Of a stretch of DNA of 64,000 nucleotides, positions 46,395 to 58,483 are shown piece by piece (the stretch's first letter is position 1; the number at the start of each line of letters is the position of its first letter). The notes under the pieces are model-generated. The model did no database searches and was not told the origin of the DNA. It saw nothing but the letters and a program-made list of their open reading frames with translations. A program made the position numbers and the translations under genes. This DNA comes from Letharia columbiana (lineage: Eukaryota > Ascomycota > Lecanoromycetes > Lecanorales > Parmeliaceae): contig NW_023501082.1 of the NCBI RefSeq assembly GCF_014066305.1, positions 342,001-406,000 on the forward strand, written 5' to 3'.

Positions 46395-49235
46395 GCCTAA
46401 ATGGCTGGAATAGATGAAACATCTCCCTGGCTGCGGTAGCCCAAATAGTCGGAGTGATAAGGACGTCCCATAGCTGCGATAGCCCAAATGGCTGGAATAG
46501 GTGAAAAATCTCGTATGGCTGCGATAGCCGAGATATCCCCAGGGCTGCGATAGCCCAAATGGCTGGAATCGCTAAGACATCTTTATGGCTGCGGTAGCCC
46601 AAATAGCTGGGATAGCTGAAATATCCCTATGGCTGCGGTAGTCAAAACAGCTGAAATAACTGAGACATCTCCATGGCCGCGGTAGCCCAAATAGCTGGAA
46701 TCGTTGAGACCTCATGGCTGCGGTAGCCCGATTAGCTGAAATCACTGAGACATCTCTATGGCTGCGATAGCCTGGAATAGCTGGGATATCTTCATGGCTG
46801 CGGTAGCCCAAATAGCTGAAATAGCTGGGACATCCCTATGTCTGCGATAGTCCAAGTAGCTGAAATAGCTGGGACATCTCCGTGGTTGCGATAGCCCGAA
46901 TAGCTGAATTGGCTGGGACCTCTCCAAGGCTGCGATAGCCTAAATAGCTGAAGTAACCGAGATATCTCCATGGCTGCGGTAGCCCAAGTAGCTGAATTAA
47001 CTGAGACATCTCCATGGCTGCGGTAGCCCAATTAGCTGGATTAGCTGAAATTCCCCCTGGCTGCGATAGCTTAACCAGCTGAAATAACGGAGACATCTCC
47101 ATGGCTGCGGTAGCCCAATTAGCTGGAATCGTTGAGACCTCTTTATGGCTGCGGTAGCCCGATTAGCTGAAATCCTGAGACATCTCCATGGCTGCGATAG
47201 CTGAGATACCCTTGTGGCTGCGATAGCCCAAATAGCTGAAGTAACTGAGACATCTCCATGGCTGCGATAGCGCAAACGGCTGGAAAAGCTGAGATATCTC
47301 CATGGCTGCGATAGCCCAAATGGCTGAAATAACTGGGACATCCCCATGTCTGCGATATTCCAACTAGCTGACATGGCTGGGACATCTCTATGGTTGTAAT
47401 AGCCCGGATAGCTGACATGGCTGGGATATCTCCATGGTTGCGATAGCCCGAATAGCTGGAATGACTGAAACATCCCCGTGGTTGCGATAGCCCGGACAGC
47501 TGAAATGGCTGGGACATCTCCATGGTTGCGATAGCCCGAATAGCTGGAATGACTGAAACATCCCCGTGGCTGCGATAGCCCGGACAGCTGAAATGGCTGG
47601 GACATCTCCATGGTTGCGATAGCCCGAATAGCTGGAATGACTGAAACATCCCCGTGGCTGCGATAGCTGAAGTAGCTGGATATGACTGCGGTAGTTCAAA
47701 TAGCTGAAATGACTGGGATAGCCCAAATAGCTGGAATAGCTGAGACATCTCTAAGGCTGCGGTAGCCCAAATAGCTGGAATAGCTGAGATATCTCCAAGG
47801 CTGCAGTAGCCCAAATAGCTGACTGACTGCAATAGCCACATGGCTGCAATAGCTCAAATAGCTGAAATAGCTGAAATAGCCACATGGCTGCAATAGCTCA
47901 AATAGCTGACATGGCTGCAATAGCCCAAATAGCTGAAATAGCCGCATGGCTGCAATAGCTCAATAGTGAATAGTGAAATAGCCTGGCTCAATAGCTCAAT
48001 AGTGAAATAGCTGAAATAGCCACATGGCTGCAATAGCTGAAATAGCTGACATGGCTGCAATAGCCCAAATAGCTGAAATAGCCGCATGGCTGCAATAGCT
48101 CAAATGGCTGAAATAGCTGAAATATCCACATGGCTGCAATAGCCCACATAGCTGCATCATAGCTGAAATAGCCACATGGCTGCAATAGCTCAATAGCCCT
48201 CATAGCTGCAATAGCTGACATAGCTGAAATAGCCACATGGCTGCAATAGCTTAAATAGCTGACATGGCTGCAATAGCCCAAATAGCTGAAATAGCCGCAT
48301 GGCAGCAATAGCTCAAATAGCTGAAATAGCTGAAATATCCACATGGCTGCAATAGCCTACATAGCTGCAATAGCTGAAATAGCTGAAATAGCCACATGGC
48401 TGCAATAGCTATAGCTGAAATAGCTACATGGCTGCAATAGCTTAATAGCCCTCATAGCTGCAATAGCTGATATAGCTGAAATAGCCACATGGCTGAATAG
48501 CTCAAATAGCTGACATAGCTGACATAGCTGAAATAGCCACCTGGCTGCGATACTTAAATAGCTGACATAGCCACATGGCTGCAATAGTTCAAATAGCTGA
48601 CATAGCTGAAATAGCTAAATGGCTGCGATAGCCGAAATAGCTGAAATAGCTGCAATGATTGAAAATATCTATATGGCTGCAATAGCCCAAATAGCTGAAA
48701 TGTCCGCATGGCTGCACTAGCCCAAATAGCTGAAATAGCGATATGGCTGTAATAGTTTAAATAGCTGAAATAGCTGAAATAGCGACATGGCTGCGATAGC
48801 CGAAATGGCTGAAATAGCTGCAATGATTGAAAATATCCACATGGCTGCAATAGCCTAAATAGCTGAAGTGACTGGAATATCAATGTAGCTGCGATAGCTG
48901 AGGCGAATAGTTGTAGGTGGAATGGCTGAAGTGTGTATCCAAATGGTAGCTGCATGGTCGCATGGCCGTACGGCTGCAAATGGCTGGAATGGCTCCAATG
49001 GCTGACATGGCTCCAATGGCTGGTGGTTATGGCTGAATAGCTGCATGATATCTATGTGACTGCAATAGCCTCAAATAGCTGGTATGCTGGACAATTCCTA
49101 TGTGATATGGCTGGAAATGGCTGAGTAGCCTCTGATGGCCGATGGCGCAATAGGGCTGAAATAGGGCTGAAATATCCATGTGACTGCAGTGGCCTCAAAT
49201 AGCTGGAATGGCTGAATAGCTTCATGGCCGCATGG
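46395..49235 (-). repeat. Minisatellite 2, 44-bp unit grading into 9-bp-based units, about 2.8 kb
   Basis: From 46430 to about 47800 the unit is about 44 bp: 'ctgcggtagcccaaatagct' then 'gaaatagctgagacatctcc' then 'atgg', with point changes and some short units. From 47800 to 48900 it becomes denser, built from 'atagctgaa', 'atagctgac' and 'catggctgcaatagcc' pieces, then fades out by 49235. Because 44 is not a multiple of three, an open frame passes through all three registers. Minus-strand frames of 118-232 codons result, translated as 44-residue cycles ('FQLFGLSQPWRCPSHFS'). Confidence 0.92.
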
Positions 49236-49271
49236 CTGAAATAGTCGAAATATCCTTTCGCAATGACTGAT

Positions 49272-49476
49272 AAAAGAAAAATGATATGGCTCTGAAAGAG
49301 ACGAAATCGAATGAAGAGCCGTTGACAGGTGCAAAACAGGTGGCTATATAGCTCGTACTGGACACCTGTCCCCAACCCCTTGCCGGGGTACCAACAGGGG
49401 TACCAACAAGGGTACCAACAGCGAACGGCTGATCAAACAGCCACCAACGCTATGGCCTCATAATGGACCCACTAAC
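49272..49476 (+). repeat. Right part of the split dispersed repeat
   Basis: 'gaaaaatgatatggctctga' through 'agagccgttgacaggtgcaa' to 'tatggcctcataatggaccc' and 'actaac' follows 45272-45480 almost base for base. Together with 45503-45658 it makes up most of one element, apart from about 58 bp missing between the halves. Confidence 0.85.
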
Positions 49477-50281
49477 CATCGGCCAATTTGAGGCTTCATA
49501 TTTCGTAAGATGTTATTCACAGATTCAAATATCATAGTATTTGAGCGTAAGAGAGCAGAAAGTTCTGCTCGTCGGTGCGAGGTTGGCGAAATCTTAACGG
49601 ACGGTTCTATGCCGCTTCGACGGTCACCTTCTTTTGATATGTCGCCTATTGGAAGCGGCTGAAATCCATTTTCGCCCTGGCTGCCATTTTGTTGGGTGGA
49701 ATAGTAAAGACTATGCGGTACGATATCTTAAGGCGGTAATGCAAGTGCACGTCACAAAAATCTAGCATAATTAATTAGAAAATAGGGAAGTCTCTTGACC
49801 TCAGCGTGGCCATTGAAAGCTAAGAGCTATGGCACTTAGAGGTATCCGGTTAGAACACTTCGTGCTATCTCTGAATTCCGACGATGGGGGCAACAGCTGA
49901 GATTGAGTTTTGCTACCTTGGCCAAGTCTTGGCGTACTTGAATAGGGATTAGTTGGAGGCAATGACGACCTCACGAGCATATTGAGAATTGCGCAAAGGC
50001 TCTGTTTGAGATACTTCTCCTGTACATATAAGAGGTTGGTCTGATCCGATGACTTTGCATCGCTCAAGACTTGACAACACAGCCAGGAAATTCCCTTCGC
50101 GATCGCCGATATTTTACAACTGACGCGCATTTCGAGTGCCAGCGCATCTTGCCAACCCACCTCAACACAAACTTTACGCACCTGTGAGTTTCCGTGAGTC
50201 AGACATAATAATACGTAGGGAATTTGTTCCCCATCTCAAATTCGAGTCCAAACTTGAGTACATTTACACAATATTTCAGTC
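49477..50281. other. Upstream region of the arabinofuranosidase gene
   Basis: No gene recognised. The minus frame 49801-50181 has no domain or splice support. Confidence 0.5.
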
Positions 50282-52158
50282 ATGGCCACCTTCACCAGAG
50301 TCTCCGACGACGAGACTCCGTCAATAATTTTAGACACTTCCAAGCGTCTCTCCAAGATCGATCGAAATATTTACGGTGGTTTCACCGAGCACATGGGACG
50401 ATGCATCTATGGGGGCGTCTATGATCCTAACAATCCGCTTTCAGATGAACATGGTTTCCGCAAGGACGTGCTCAAGGCATTGAAAGAGCTGCAAATGCCT
50501 GTGGTCAGATATCCTGGCGGCAATTTCTGCGCTACTTATCATTGGCGTGATGGCGTTGGACCCAAAAAAGATCGACCGGCAAGGTGAGCACAATGCCCTC
50601 TTGTACTATGCTCCGGTTTGTTCGCCTCAGAGAGCTGAAAATTCCTGAAGGCCTGAATTAGCTTGGGTCACGACAGAGACCAATCAATTTGGCACAGACG
50701 AGTTCATGAAATGGTGCGAGGTGCTTGGGACCGAGCCTTACATCTGTCTGAATTTTGGCACAGGTATGTCACTTTAGTCTCCGAGGTCGCATGTTGCTAA
50801 ACTGCAATAAGGGACTCTTGACGAAGGTATGAGACCCCTGACTAGTGTATTGGTACTCAATATCAATAACGGGATTAGCTCTCGGCTGGCTGGAATACTG
50901 CAATGGCACAAGAGACACTTACTACGCCAATCTGCGTCGAGTGAACGGCCATCCTGAGCCTTACAATGTAAGTACGTCCAGCTCTGTGGGTGTTGCTCTC
51001 CTTCAGACGAGCCTGTCGATCACTATTCGTTCTGTCACTGAGATATCTCATTCACAGGTCAAATACTGGGCTCTAGGTAACGAAATGTGGGGAGAATGGC
51101 AAGTCAACCAGATGACTCCCGAACAGTACGCTCAACAAGCCTTATCGTGGGCCAAAGGTACGTAGTTGCACAGTCTCCTATGACATCTCTTCTTCCACTA
51201 GGTGTTCCACTCTCGTTCTTTGCTGATAGCCGCACGACCAGCCCTGAAACTCCTCGACCCCTCCATCAAACTCATCCTCGGCGGCTCCGATGGCCTAGCT
51301 GGCACACTTTGGGACTCCCATGTCCTCCACCACTGCTTGCAGCCCATCGCGGATCATTTTTCCCCGTTCCCCAAAACACCACTCATAGACATGCACAGCA
51401 TCCATATCTACACCATTGCTAAGGACCACATCCCTAACGCCCTCGCTCCACTCGCCGCTGAAAAAGCAATCCAAACGACCTCCGCACTCATAGATGCCGC
51501 CTTGATCGCCAACAAAGTGGTCATCAAAGATCCATCATGGAGGCCCAAGATCTGCTTTGACGAATGGAACGTCTGGGACCCAGTACGTGCAGAAGGTGAG
51601 AAGGGAGGAGAGGAAAGATACACCCTAAGTGATGCACTGGCTGTGGGCATATGGTTGAACGTGTTCGTGAGACAGAGCGACAAACTGGGCATGGCTTGTC
51701 TTGCGCAGGCCGTGAATGTGCTCGGCCCTCTTCTGACCAGTAAGGAAGGCATGGTGAAGCAGACGATTTGGTGGCCGTTGTGGCTTTTTTCCAAGTACAT
51801 GAAAGGAGAGAGGGTGAGCGCGTGGGTCAAATGTGGGGCTTATAAGGGAGAGACGGAACCTAAATGGCTCGGAGCGATGAGGGAGGTTGGATGGTTGGAT
51901 GTCAGTGCTTGTGTGGATGAAGATGGTTGGTGCAATCTTGTCGTCGTGAACATTAACGAGCAGAAGGAATGGGAGTCGGAGATTGAGGGCCTGAAGGCTG
52001 GAAAGGTGATCGTTTGGACGGTGACTGGCAGTGGGGTATGGGTGACGAACGTGAAGGGAAATGACAAGGAGGTTGTGGCGAATGAGAGTGCATGGAACGG
52101 GGAGGGAAAGTTCACTTTTCCGAAGCACTCGCTAACGATGCTGAGGTGGAGAATCTGA
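50282..52158 (+). CDS. GH51 alpha-L-arabinofuranosidase, intracellular type, 515 aa
   Basis: Exons 50282-50583, 50651-50763, 50812-50826, 50879-50967, 51058-51157 and 51230-52158 join to 1548 nt. Exon 3 is a 15-nt micro-exon (encoding the GTLDEA turn). Diagnostic family GH51 features are '[20 protein letters not shown]' near the start, '[20 protein letters not shown]', '[19 protein letters not shown]', the acid/base Glu in '[14 protein letters not shown]', the loop '[13 protein letters not shown]' and the nucleophile Glu in '[11 protein letters not shown]'. The enzyme releases terminal arabinose from arabinan and arabinoxylan oligosaccharides. There is no signal peptide at the ATG chosen ([11 protein letters not shown]), and the length fits the shorter intracellular subgroup. 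ATG 50282 directly precedes the first conserved strand. Catalytic residues are intact. Confidence 0.93.
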
Positions 52159-52912
52159 AAACTCAGAGTGAAAAGTGCACTGCTCATCGAGTCTTTGCAC
52201 CTTGGTATGCTACGAGTGCAAGACGCCAGTTGCGCTTCTTGTCTCCGACCGCTAGAAATCAGATGTCTTTATCAAAGATACCCGGGTGACAACAACCGCA
52301 ACTTTAACTTGGTGTTGAGACCACATGAACACTGGATGCGTGAACGTGAAGAAGCAGAAGTTGATCAAGCGGGTGAGCGATTTCGCGAGCTCTGTCGAGA
52401 GAGAAAAGGACCGCAAATCAATTTGACTATGAGGGTGATCTTCTGGCAGAGAGAAGCGTAGTACGCAAGATCGCGACCACGGATCAAGTAAGTGATGAGT
52501 GCCATCCAAAGGAATCCGTAGATTAATTTCATCATACGATGATGACGAAGACTTGAGATCTTCAAGTAGTCATAGCTCCCTCGGTCGACAATCAGAAGCA
52601 AGGAAAAAATGGTCATCAAATAAGCAAAGGGTAGCTACCCGTTGTGAGTCGAGCAAAGATTGGAAGTTTCTGTGAAGACCTGCTGATTGCTCGGATAGTG
52701 ACGAAGCAGACGTGTTTCTGGAGTCTACTGTCTAGCAACACCGCCAACCTCGACAGGAATACGTTAATGTCTAGTAAGACACCCAGCTAAAATTGTAGTA
52801 CCAATCATACTGCCGGGTTTGACCGATCATCGCAGTCCTCCTACGAGTCCTAGAGTACTACGAAGGAATCTTGATCATAACCTCAAACCAAATCCTTACC
52901 TTCGACATCGCA

Positions 52913-53155
52913 ATGCAGTCGCGTGTGAACCTCGCCATCAGATGCAAAGACCTCGATAACAAACTAAAGAAGGCTATTCTACAAATCTTCACCGAGCAGC
53001 TCACCGATAATAATACGTACGACAAGCAACAGCTCTTGAGCTGGCTTGACAACGACGAAGAATCCGAAGACTTCGGTGGCTCCCTTCTCAAAGAGCTGAT
53101 TGGCCGCCAGAGTCAAAACTTTACTATTATCGGCTGCGGCGATTGCGCAGGATGA
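52913..53155 (+). CDS. Possible small hypothetical protein, 80 aa
   Basis: Frame from ATG 52913 to TGA 53155: 'MQSRVNLAIRCKDLDNKLKK' then 'DNNTYDKQQLLSWLDNDEES' and 'FGGSLLKELIGRQSQNFTII'. The composition (balanced charge, helical first half) is more protein-like than other frames nearby. No domain, no homologue remembered, no splice sites. It could be chance. Confidence 0.3.
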   Translation: MQSRVNLAIRCKDLDNKLKKAILQIFTEQLTDNNTYDKQQLLSWLDNDEESEDFGGSLLKELIGRQSQNFTIIGCGDCAG

Positions 53156-53792
53156 TAGTGATCGGAGCCTGAAGTGAGAGCATATCAAGAGAATGTTGAT
53201 GAGACGACGAATTTTCAGACGGGCATTGAGTACGCGTCAGGTGGGCCGCGGGGAGGCCGAGATTGCCTATCCCAAGAAATGACTCAGTTGGAACAGCCCG
53301 ACGGAGAGCCTTCTGGAGATTTAACATCCACCACAATTTTTTTTTCCATCCTGTACTTAGCGATTAGGTTCATTGACAGAGGCTGCCGCTACTCTATGAT
53401 GCTAAATTGGTAAGCGCATACAGACTTGAAGCAGGCCTTTTTGGTTTCTCAAAGCTCTGCTGTGACTGTTTAAACATTTCTAGTCTAATGTTCTCACTCT
53501 CTCTTGGTTAGATAGCAGGAAACTGAAGGCGTTCTTGCCACGAATTTGGCCCTACGTTCAAGAAAAGAGCTTTTGCATCCACAGACAAAGGGTCTGCGTG
53601 ATCAAATCATATCTGCAGCATTCCATTCGGGCTAGATTTAGCTAGATCTGAGACGGACAGCACTTTCATCAGCGAAAGAACATTTTTCTCGCGGGGAAGT
53701 TCAGAGGAATGCCAACATGCAGTGGTGATGCCAGATGCAGTACCGAGATGCGATTGGGTGCAGCGTTGAAACCAGGGCTATTACTAATTCAT

Positions 53793-53884
53793 ACCCCGAA
53801 CTATGAATCTTACCGAATATCCTATTACTGAATCATACCCCTAGGGGTATGTTGTAATTTGCATTACTTGGGGTTGTTCGGTAT
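53793..53884. repeat. Small inverted-repeat (hairpin) element
   Basis: A perfect 18-nt palindrome CATACCCCTAGGGGTATG (53834-53851) lies inside a wider imperfect inverted repeat: 'taccgaa' at 53811-53817 against 'ttcggta' at 53877-53883, and 'ccccgaac' near 53795 against 'gttcgg' near 53875. It is non-coding and AT-rich around the palindrome. Confidence 0.6.
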
Positions 53885-54810
53885 TTCCATTCTGTAAAAT
53901 CGCAAAGGAGAGGATCCGCGACCTGGGCCATCCGATCATAGAAAAAGGGTTTTCGACCGTATTCAAGGGGATTATTAGCTTAATATATTGACGAGTGTGG
54001 GCTAATTTGCCCTGTCTTTCCTTTGGGGCGCTAGGTTAATTGGTGGGTTTGTGTTCTTTTTTTAATAGCCTGTTCTGTATTGTTTTGTTTGTTTGTTTTT
54101 GTATTTTTCTTTTATTGGGGTATGTTCGTTGAAACCATCAAGTATCCGAGTATGTTACGTACCTAGTAATAGCGTCGCCAAGTCAAGGTGGGTAGGCCAA
54201 GGTGAAGGTGCTAGTACGAGTGATAGGCGCAAGTTTCAAAGTGCTAGTCGAAGGCAAGGTCAAAATAGGCGGAATGGTAGCCGGAACAATGATCGAAGCG
54301 GGGGTGAGCGTTTGATGCATCGTGCTAGGGGTGGCGGTCGTCAAAATTACCGATGGGATGGTACATGTAGAGCTAGGGAGCAGTGCTCTTAAGGGTCATT
54401 GTGCCGGGGTGTGGAACTGTCACACTTACTGTCGAAGCTTTAGGTACAGCGGGGGGGACAGTGAAGTTGCGAGAAGAGTAGGCACGGTCGCAGTCAATAT
54501 ATGCGTGGACGGGACGGCAAATTTGTTGGTGGAGATCGGGGCTGTGAGTTGAGATGGTTGGAACTAGGGCCAGAATAGCGGTGGCTGCGATGGGGTTGGA
54601 CGCGGCCAAAGGGAAAAAAGAAGTGCGCTTCGCAGTTGGAGGATGTACTGCATTCTGATAAAGGGTTTTGTTGTGGTGCGGTGGAAGATACATTCTATGA
54701 CACCGTACCCTATCTGATCATATCTTCAAACATGACAGAGATGGTAACTTTGAGACATGGAAAGTTGGAAAGCGAAGAACACGGTGACAATCAACAGAGA
54801 AGGATTGTAC

Positions 54811-54886
54811 CCTTTTTTTTACCTTAAAAAAAAAAACCCAAAAGAACCCCCCCCCCTTTTTTTTTTTAAAAAAACCCCCCCCCCCT
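54811..54886. repeat. Homopolymer patch, possibly artefactual
   Basis: Runs of T8, A11, C10, T11, A7 and C11 in quick succession inside otherwise normal sequence, the same style as 44610-45034. Confidence 0.7.
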
Positions 54887-55090
54887 TGACTGATACAGTA
54901 TCGGGTTTCTTTCATATATCTCGAGCCTTCAGAGATAAGGCTCAACCTCTTTGCTGCAACAAGGACATTCGCAACAGTCCACCAACTATTCCTATATCTC
55001 GCCTTCTCTCTCTTCAAACCCAGGCCCATCTTGGAACCTCAGTAGGCATGCAGTATAGTGTATCGCATAAAGAACCGCAACTCGACACGC

Positions 55091-56442
55091 TCATTCATAG
55101 TTGGCTCTCCGGGTACTTCTCGTGGGATAGTGCGGATCTTCGGTTTGACTAGTGGAATTCACAGAGTGAAGCGGTCCTGTCGGAGCCCTGTCCATGCTGG
55201 AAAGTTCGTTGCCTCCTGCCAAGTCGGGGCTCGTCCAGGGGTCATTTGTCCCTCTTGTAAAACTTTGAGGCGTGACCTCCGGCCCTGACTCCTCAAAAAG
55301 ACGATGAAATTGGGCCTTAGCTGCACGCTGAGAGCTAGGCTGGCTGTCTTTCTTGTCGGAGGACTCTGCCGTTGATGCACCGGGAAAGAAACTTCCCAAG
55401 AGTGGTCCTTTGGCAGTCTTAGCTTTGTAGTGACCAGAAGATGAGTACTCACGCAGGGTGGGAAGACAGGCCGAGGTTATGCCTACACTAGCCTCCAAGT
55501 TGGTCCAAACATATACGTCCACAAGACGCCATGTTGGATCATCGTAGTTCACAGCAGCAAGTTTGCTGATCCGTACGATTGAAATGACACATACACTGCA
55601 AATTAGTCAGTCAAAAAAATACTGCTCCAGGTAGAGGGAGGCACGGGGCATACAATATTCCCAGTAGAAATATGCTAGTCAGGGTGACCCTTTGAGCCTT
55701 AGTAGTATTCAAGCCCCAAACCATGGGGATCGGAAGGCAGAGGATGAGGACGTCTGTCAAGAGATTCAATACCCCGCTGGTGATGGTAAAATGAGGCAGA
55801 TTGATGCATTTTGCGTCCCGAATAGCTCGGTTCCAGAAGGCCGCGACAGGTCTGCATTGAAAGATTGTTATACACGTGAGACTGAACCATTGGCCAAAAA
55901 CGATTACGGCGCCAAGGCGAACGGCTAGGCGAAATCGCCTAGATGGAGAGAACAGTCGATAGTAAAGCAACAAAAGAGACGCCTTTGTCGCAGCGGCTGT
56001 GGCTAGCCAGAGCGTGAGGACTACGATTCCCAGCTTGACTGTGTCAATCTAAAGGTGTGCGGACCTGTTTATGGAAAACACCGACCTTTTGGAAAGGAAC
56101 AACGGTCGAAAGTACAGCGGGAAGATGTCGACCCAATCCATACTTTGCGGCAGATAGAACGGCCGAGACGTCAAGCGCGTAGAGAAGAGACTACTCTTGA
56201 CCTTAGCGCTTCCGTGGTATATCGGAGAGGAGTTCAAAGGCAAGAGAGCTCACCAAAGCAAAGATGATGCTGTAGTCATCCCATCCGAAAGTAGCTTTAG
56301 ACTTGCGCCGCGCTAAAGTACGCAGTATGACGCTTCCGGTGGCGAAAGCGAAGCCAACAGCAACAGCCACATAGACGGGGCTCTTATTGGAAGCGTTCAG
56401 CTCAGCTTGCGAAAAGTTGTTCGGTGGAAGCTCGAATGACAT
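55091..56442 (-). CDS. Rhodopsin-domain integral membrane protein (PTH11-like fungal family), 397 aa
   Basis: Exons 56442-56254, 56190-56086, 56048-55654 and 55595-55091 join to 1194 nt with phases closing; introns are 63, 37 and 58 nt. The layout follows the fungal seven-helix 'rhodopsin domain' family: first helix 'VYVAVAVGFAFATGSVILRT' then 'RRKSKATFGWDDYSIIFAL', a mid segment 'KYGLGRHLPAVL', 'LLLLYYRLFSPSRRFRLAV', 'CRPVAAFWNRAIRDAKCIN' with the paired cysteines, 'LNLLTDVLILCLPIPMVWGL', and 'WTNLEASVGITSACLPTLR' closing the last helix. The cytosolic tail of about 110 residues is polar. The family is large, sits in the plasma membrane and is mostly uncharacterised. The 37-nt second intron is unusually short and the least certain join. 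Confidence 0.82.
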
Positions 56443-58483
56443 ATTGCGACAGGTTGGCTAACATTGAGAAGCGCAGAACGTCTGATGGTTTACAACAAGA
56501 GACGAAACAGAAAAATGGGCGAGCCGTGGGGCGCCCAGCTTTTGATGGAAAGGCTTTGTCGGACGTCCGTCTCGGAATACTCCATATTTGCGGGAATATA
56601 TGAGAAGTACTGTTGTAACGTCATGGAGGCAGAGTAAGAGCATGGGAGCCCGTGCCTCTTTCTCTTTCAGGTGGTGTGAGAAGCGACGTTTTGACCAATG
56701 AAACAGAATGCCGAGCTATAATCTTAGAGATGTCCGTATGCATGAAACGAAAATGATACGGATATGACACAAATCTGTTTCCATGGCGGTCTAACGGATT
56801 GAGTCCATCACACTCTATTGAAAGCAAACGCATAACCGCCAAACTTGCATTTATGAAATTTCAATCTGAAGACGGGACAGACTAGGCAAAGGTTGCGGTG
56901 CGATACGATGCCTCCCGCCAATCCGAGTACAAGGACCCGGGGTCGAGAGATGAGATGAACCCAGAAATCTGAAGTATCTTCCGAGCATGAGCGGAGCCAA
57001 TAGTCCTTTGTGCGGTTAGCACGTGCATATATCTTGGCACTCTCAGGTTGCATCCGTCTCTCTGGTCACCAATCAGAATGGACTTTCTTATCGCCGTTTC
57101 ATCAACCCGGCAGTCATTGATTTCCTGACAAGGCAAGTAAATGCGCTGATCTCATCTGGATTCTGTCAGATCAGAGTGGCGATCGACGACGACTCACCTG
57201 ATCAGTGATCACAGATCTTCACTCCTTTCGTTTCTACTTTCTACTCTCGAGAAAGCCGCCAAGCTTTCAAAGCCGCGCTGGTGGCGCCAACCTCGCTCCT
57301 GCTCGGGACTCTTCTTGGCGCCTGAAACAGCAAACTGGATCATGGCCATCATACTCCAATCTTCGGCAATATCAACTTGAATTGATAAAACCAATGCGAC
57401 ATAATAGGATATTGTACCCCTCTGCCTTCAAGGAATGACCGTCATGATTATGTTGTACTGTCTCTGTCCGTCCTGCCATGTTCCCGGAACAGGGCAGCCT
57501 CATTCTACAGTCCAGTAACCAACCCAAACCGACTTCTATGCATACCAGCACATGTGAGCAGCATCACTGGTGCTTTCGACTGAACACAAAATCTTCATGT
57601 AGTCCATACGTAACAACCGAGGCCACGAGAAATATACCAGTTGGTGCCACAATACGCCTGGACTCTCAATGAGCTAAGGTCTTCGCCATGAGACACCAGG
57701 AAGCCAGAGCAAGAGGCGAACGTAGAACAGCAGAAGAGCAGCGCGACGTCTGGGGGCCCCTATCTTAGGAAACCTGGAGCTCGCCAAGACTTAGGCCCTT
57801 GAGAATGGAGTGAACAGAGGATGATAGCAAACGACAGCCCAGACGACACCGCATTAGCGACAAGAGTCCGACAGGCTTACAAGCTCACGCACAGGGGAGC
57901 ACTTCTCATGACAGCCCATAGGCAATAGGCCCCCACGCAAATATCGCACCAGCTCAGTTCGACTACTGTACAGGCTCGCTCTAGTTGATGTGTAAATCTC
58001 GTCATCCCATGAGTCGACCTAATTCATATCTAAATAGTCCACACTCTTACAACAATCAGGCGACGCATCAACAGCAGTAACGTCGGACCGTCGTCAGTTG
58101 GTTGGTTAAAAAAAAAAAAAAATTTTTTTTTTTTTTTTTATCTTGAAGTACCATCCCGGAGCAGCTTGAGCCTATCATTGAAGGTGTCGTGGGCGCCAAG
58201 CCGTAGTAGATACTTGCTCCATTCGGCCAATAGGCAAAACTTTCGTGCTAGGAATTGAATGTACTCGGAGAAGGACTGGGTTGTCGTTGCAGTTTTTGTT
58301 ATCGTGTACGAAAAGTAGCCCTTTTCGTGTCTTTCGCCCTCAAAAATAAGAGTGGAGAGTCAATCCTGTCGTCCTGCGACTTTTGATACCACTGTAATAC
58401 GTGGCGACTCTCACTACTTCCAATTTCTTGCACAGTCCTACTTTTGCGCTGTAAGCTTCTCGGCTGAAGAGGAATCCTCAGGA
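56443..58483. other. Intergenic, nothing recognised
   Basis: 2 kb of short frames without domains. At 58108-58139 there is an A17/T15 snap-back tract, again of the homopolymer style. Confidence 0.5.

Larger units (their letters stand above)
52159..55090. other. Intergenic, mostly unassigned
   Basis: It contains one small candidate frame (52913-53155), a hairpin element (53793-53884), T-rich low-complexity sequence at about 54055-54120 and a homopolymer patch (54811-54886). The minus strand at 54160-54690 has Ser/Thr/Pro-rich frames ('TVSVTVPHPGTMTLKSTAP') that might be a mucin-like relic, but stops break them. Confidence 0.45.

Noticed and set aside
46997..47841. Minus-strand frames of 204 and 232 codons as repeat-protein genes
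   Set aside because: They lie wholly in a 44-bp minisatellite that happens to lack stops on this strand; all registers are similarly open, and there is no promoter or splice evidence.
54373..54693. Ser/Thr/Pro-rich minus frame as a mucin-like protein
   Set aside because: The continuation needed for such a protein is broken by stops, and no signal peptide or anchor is visible.
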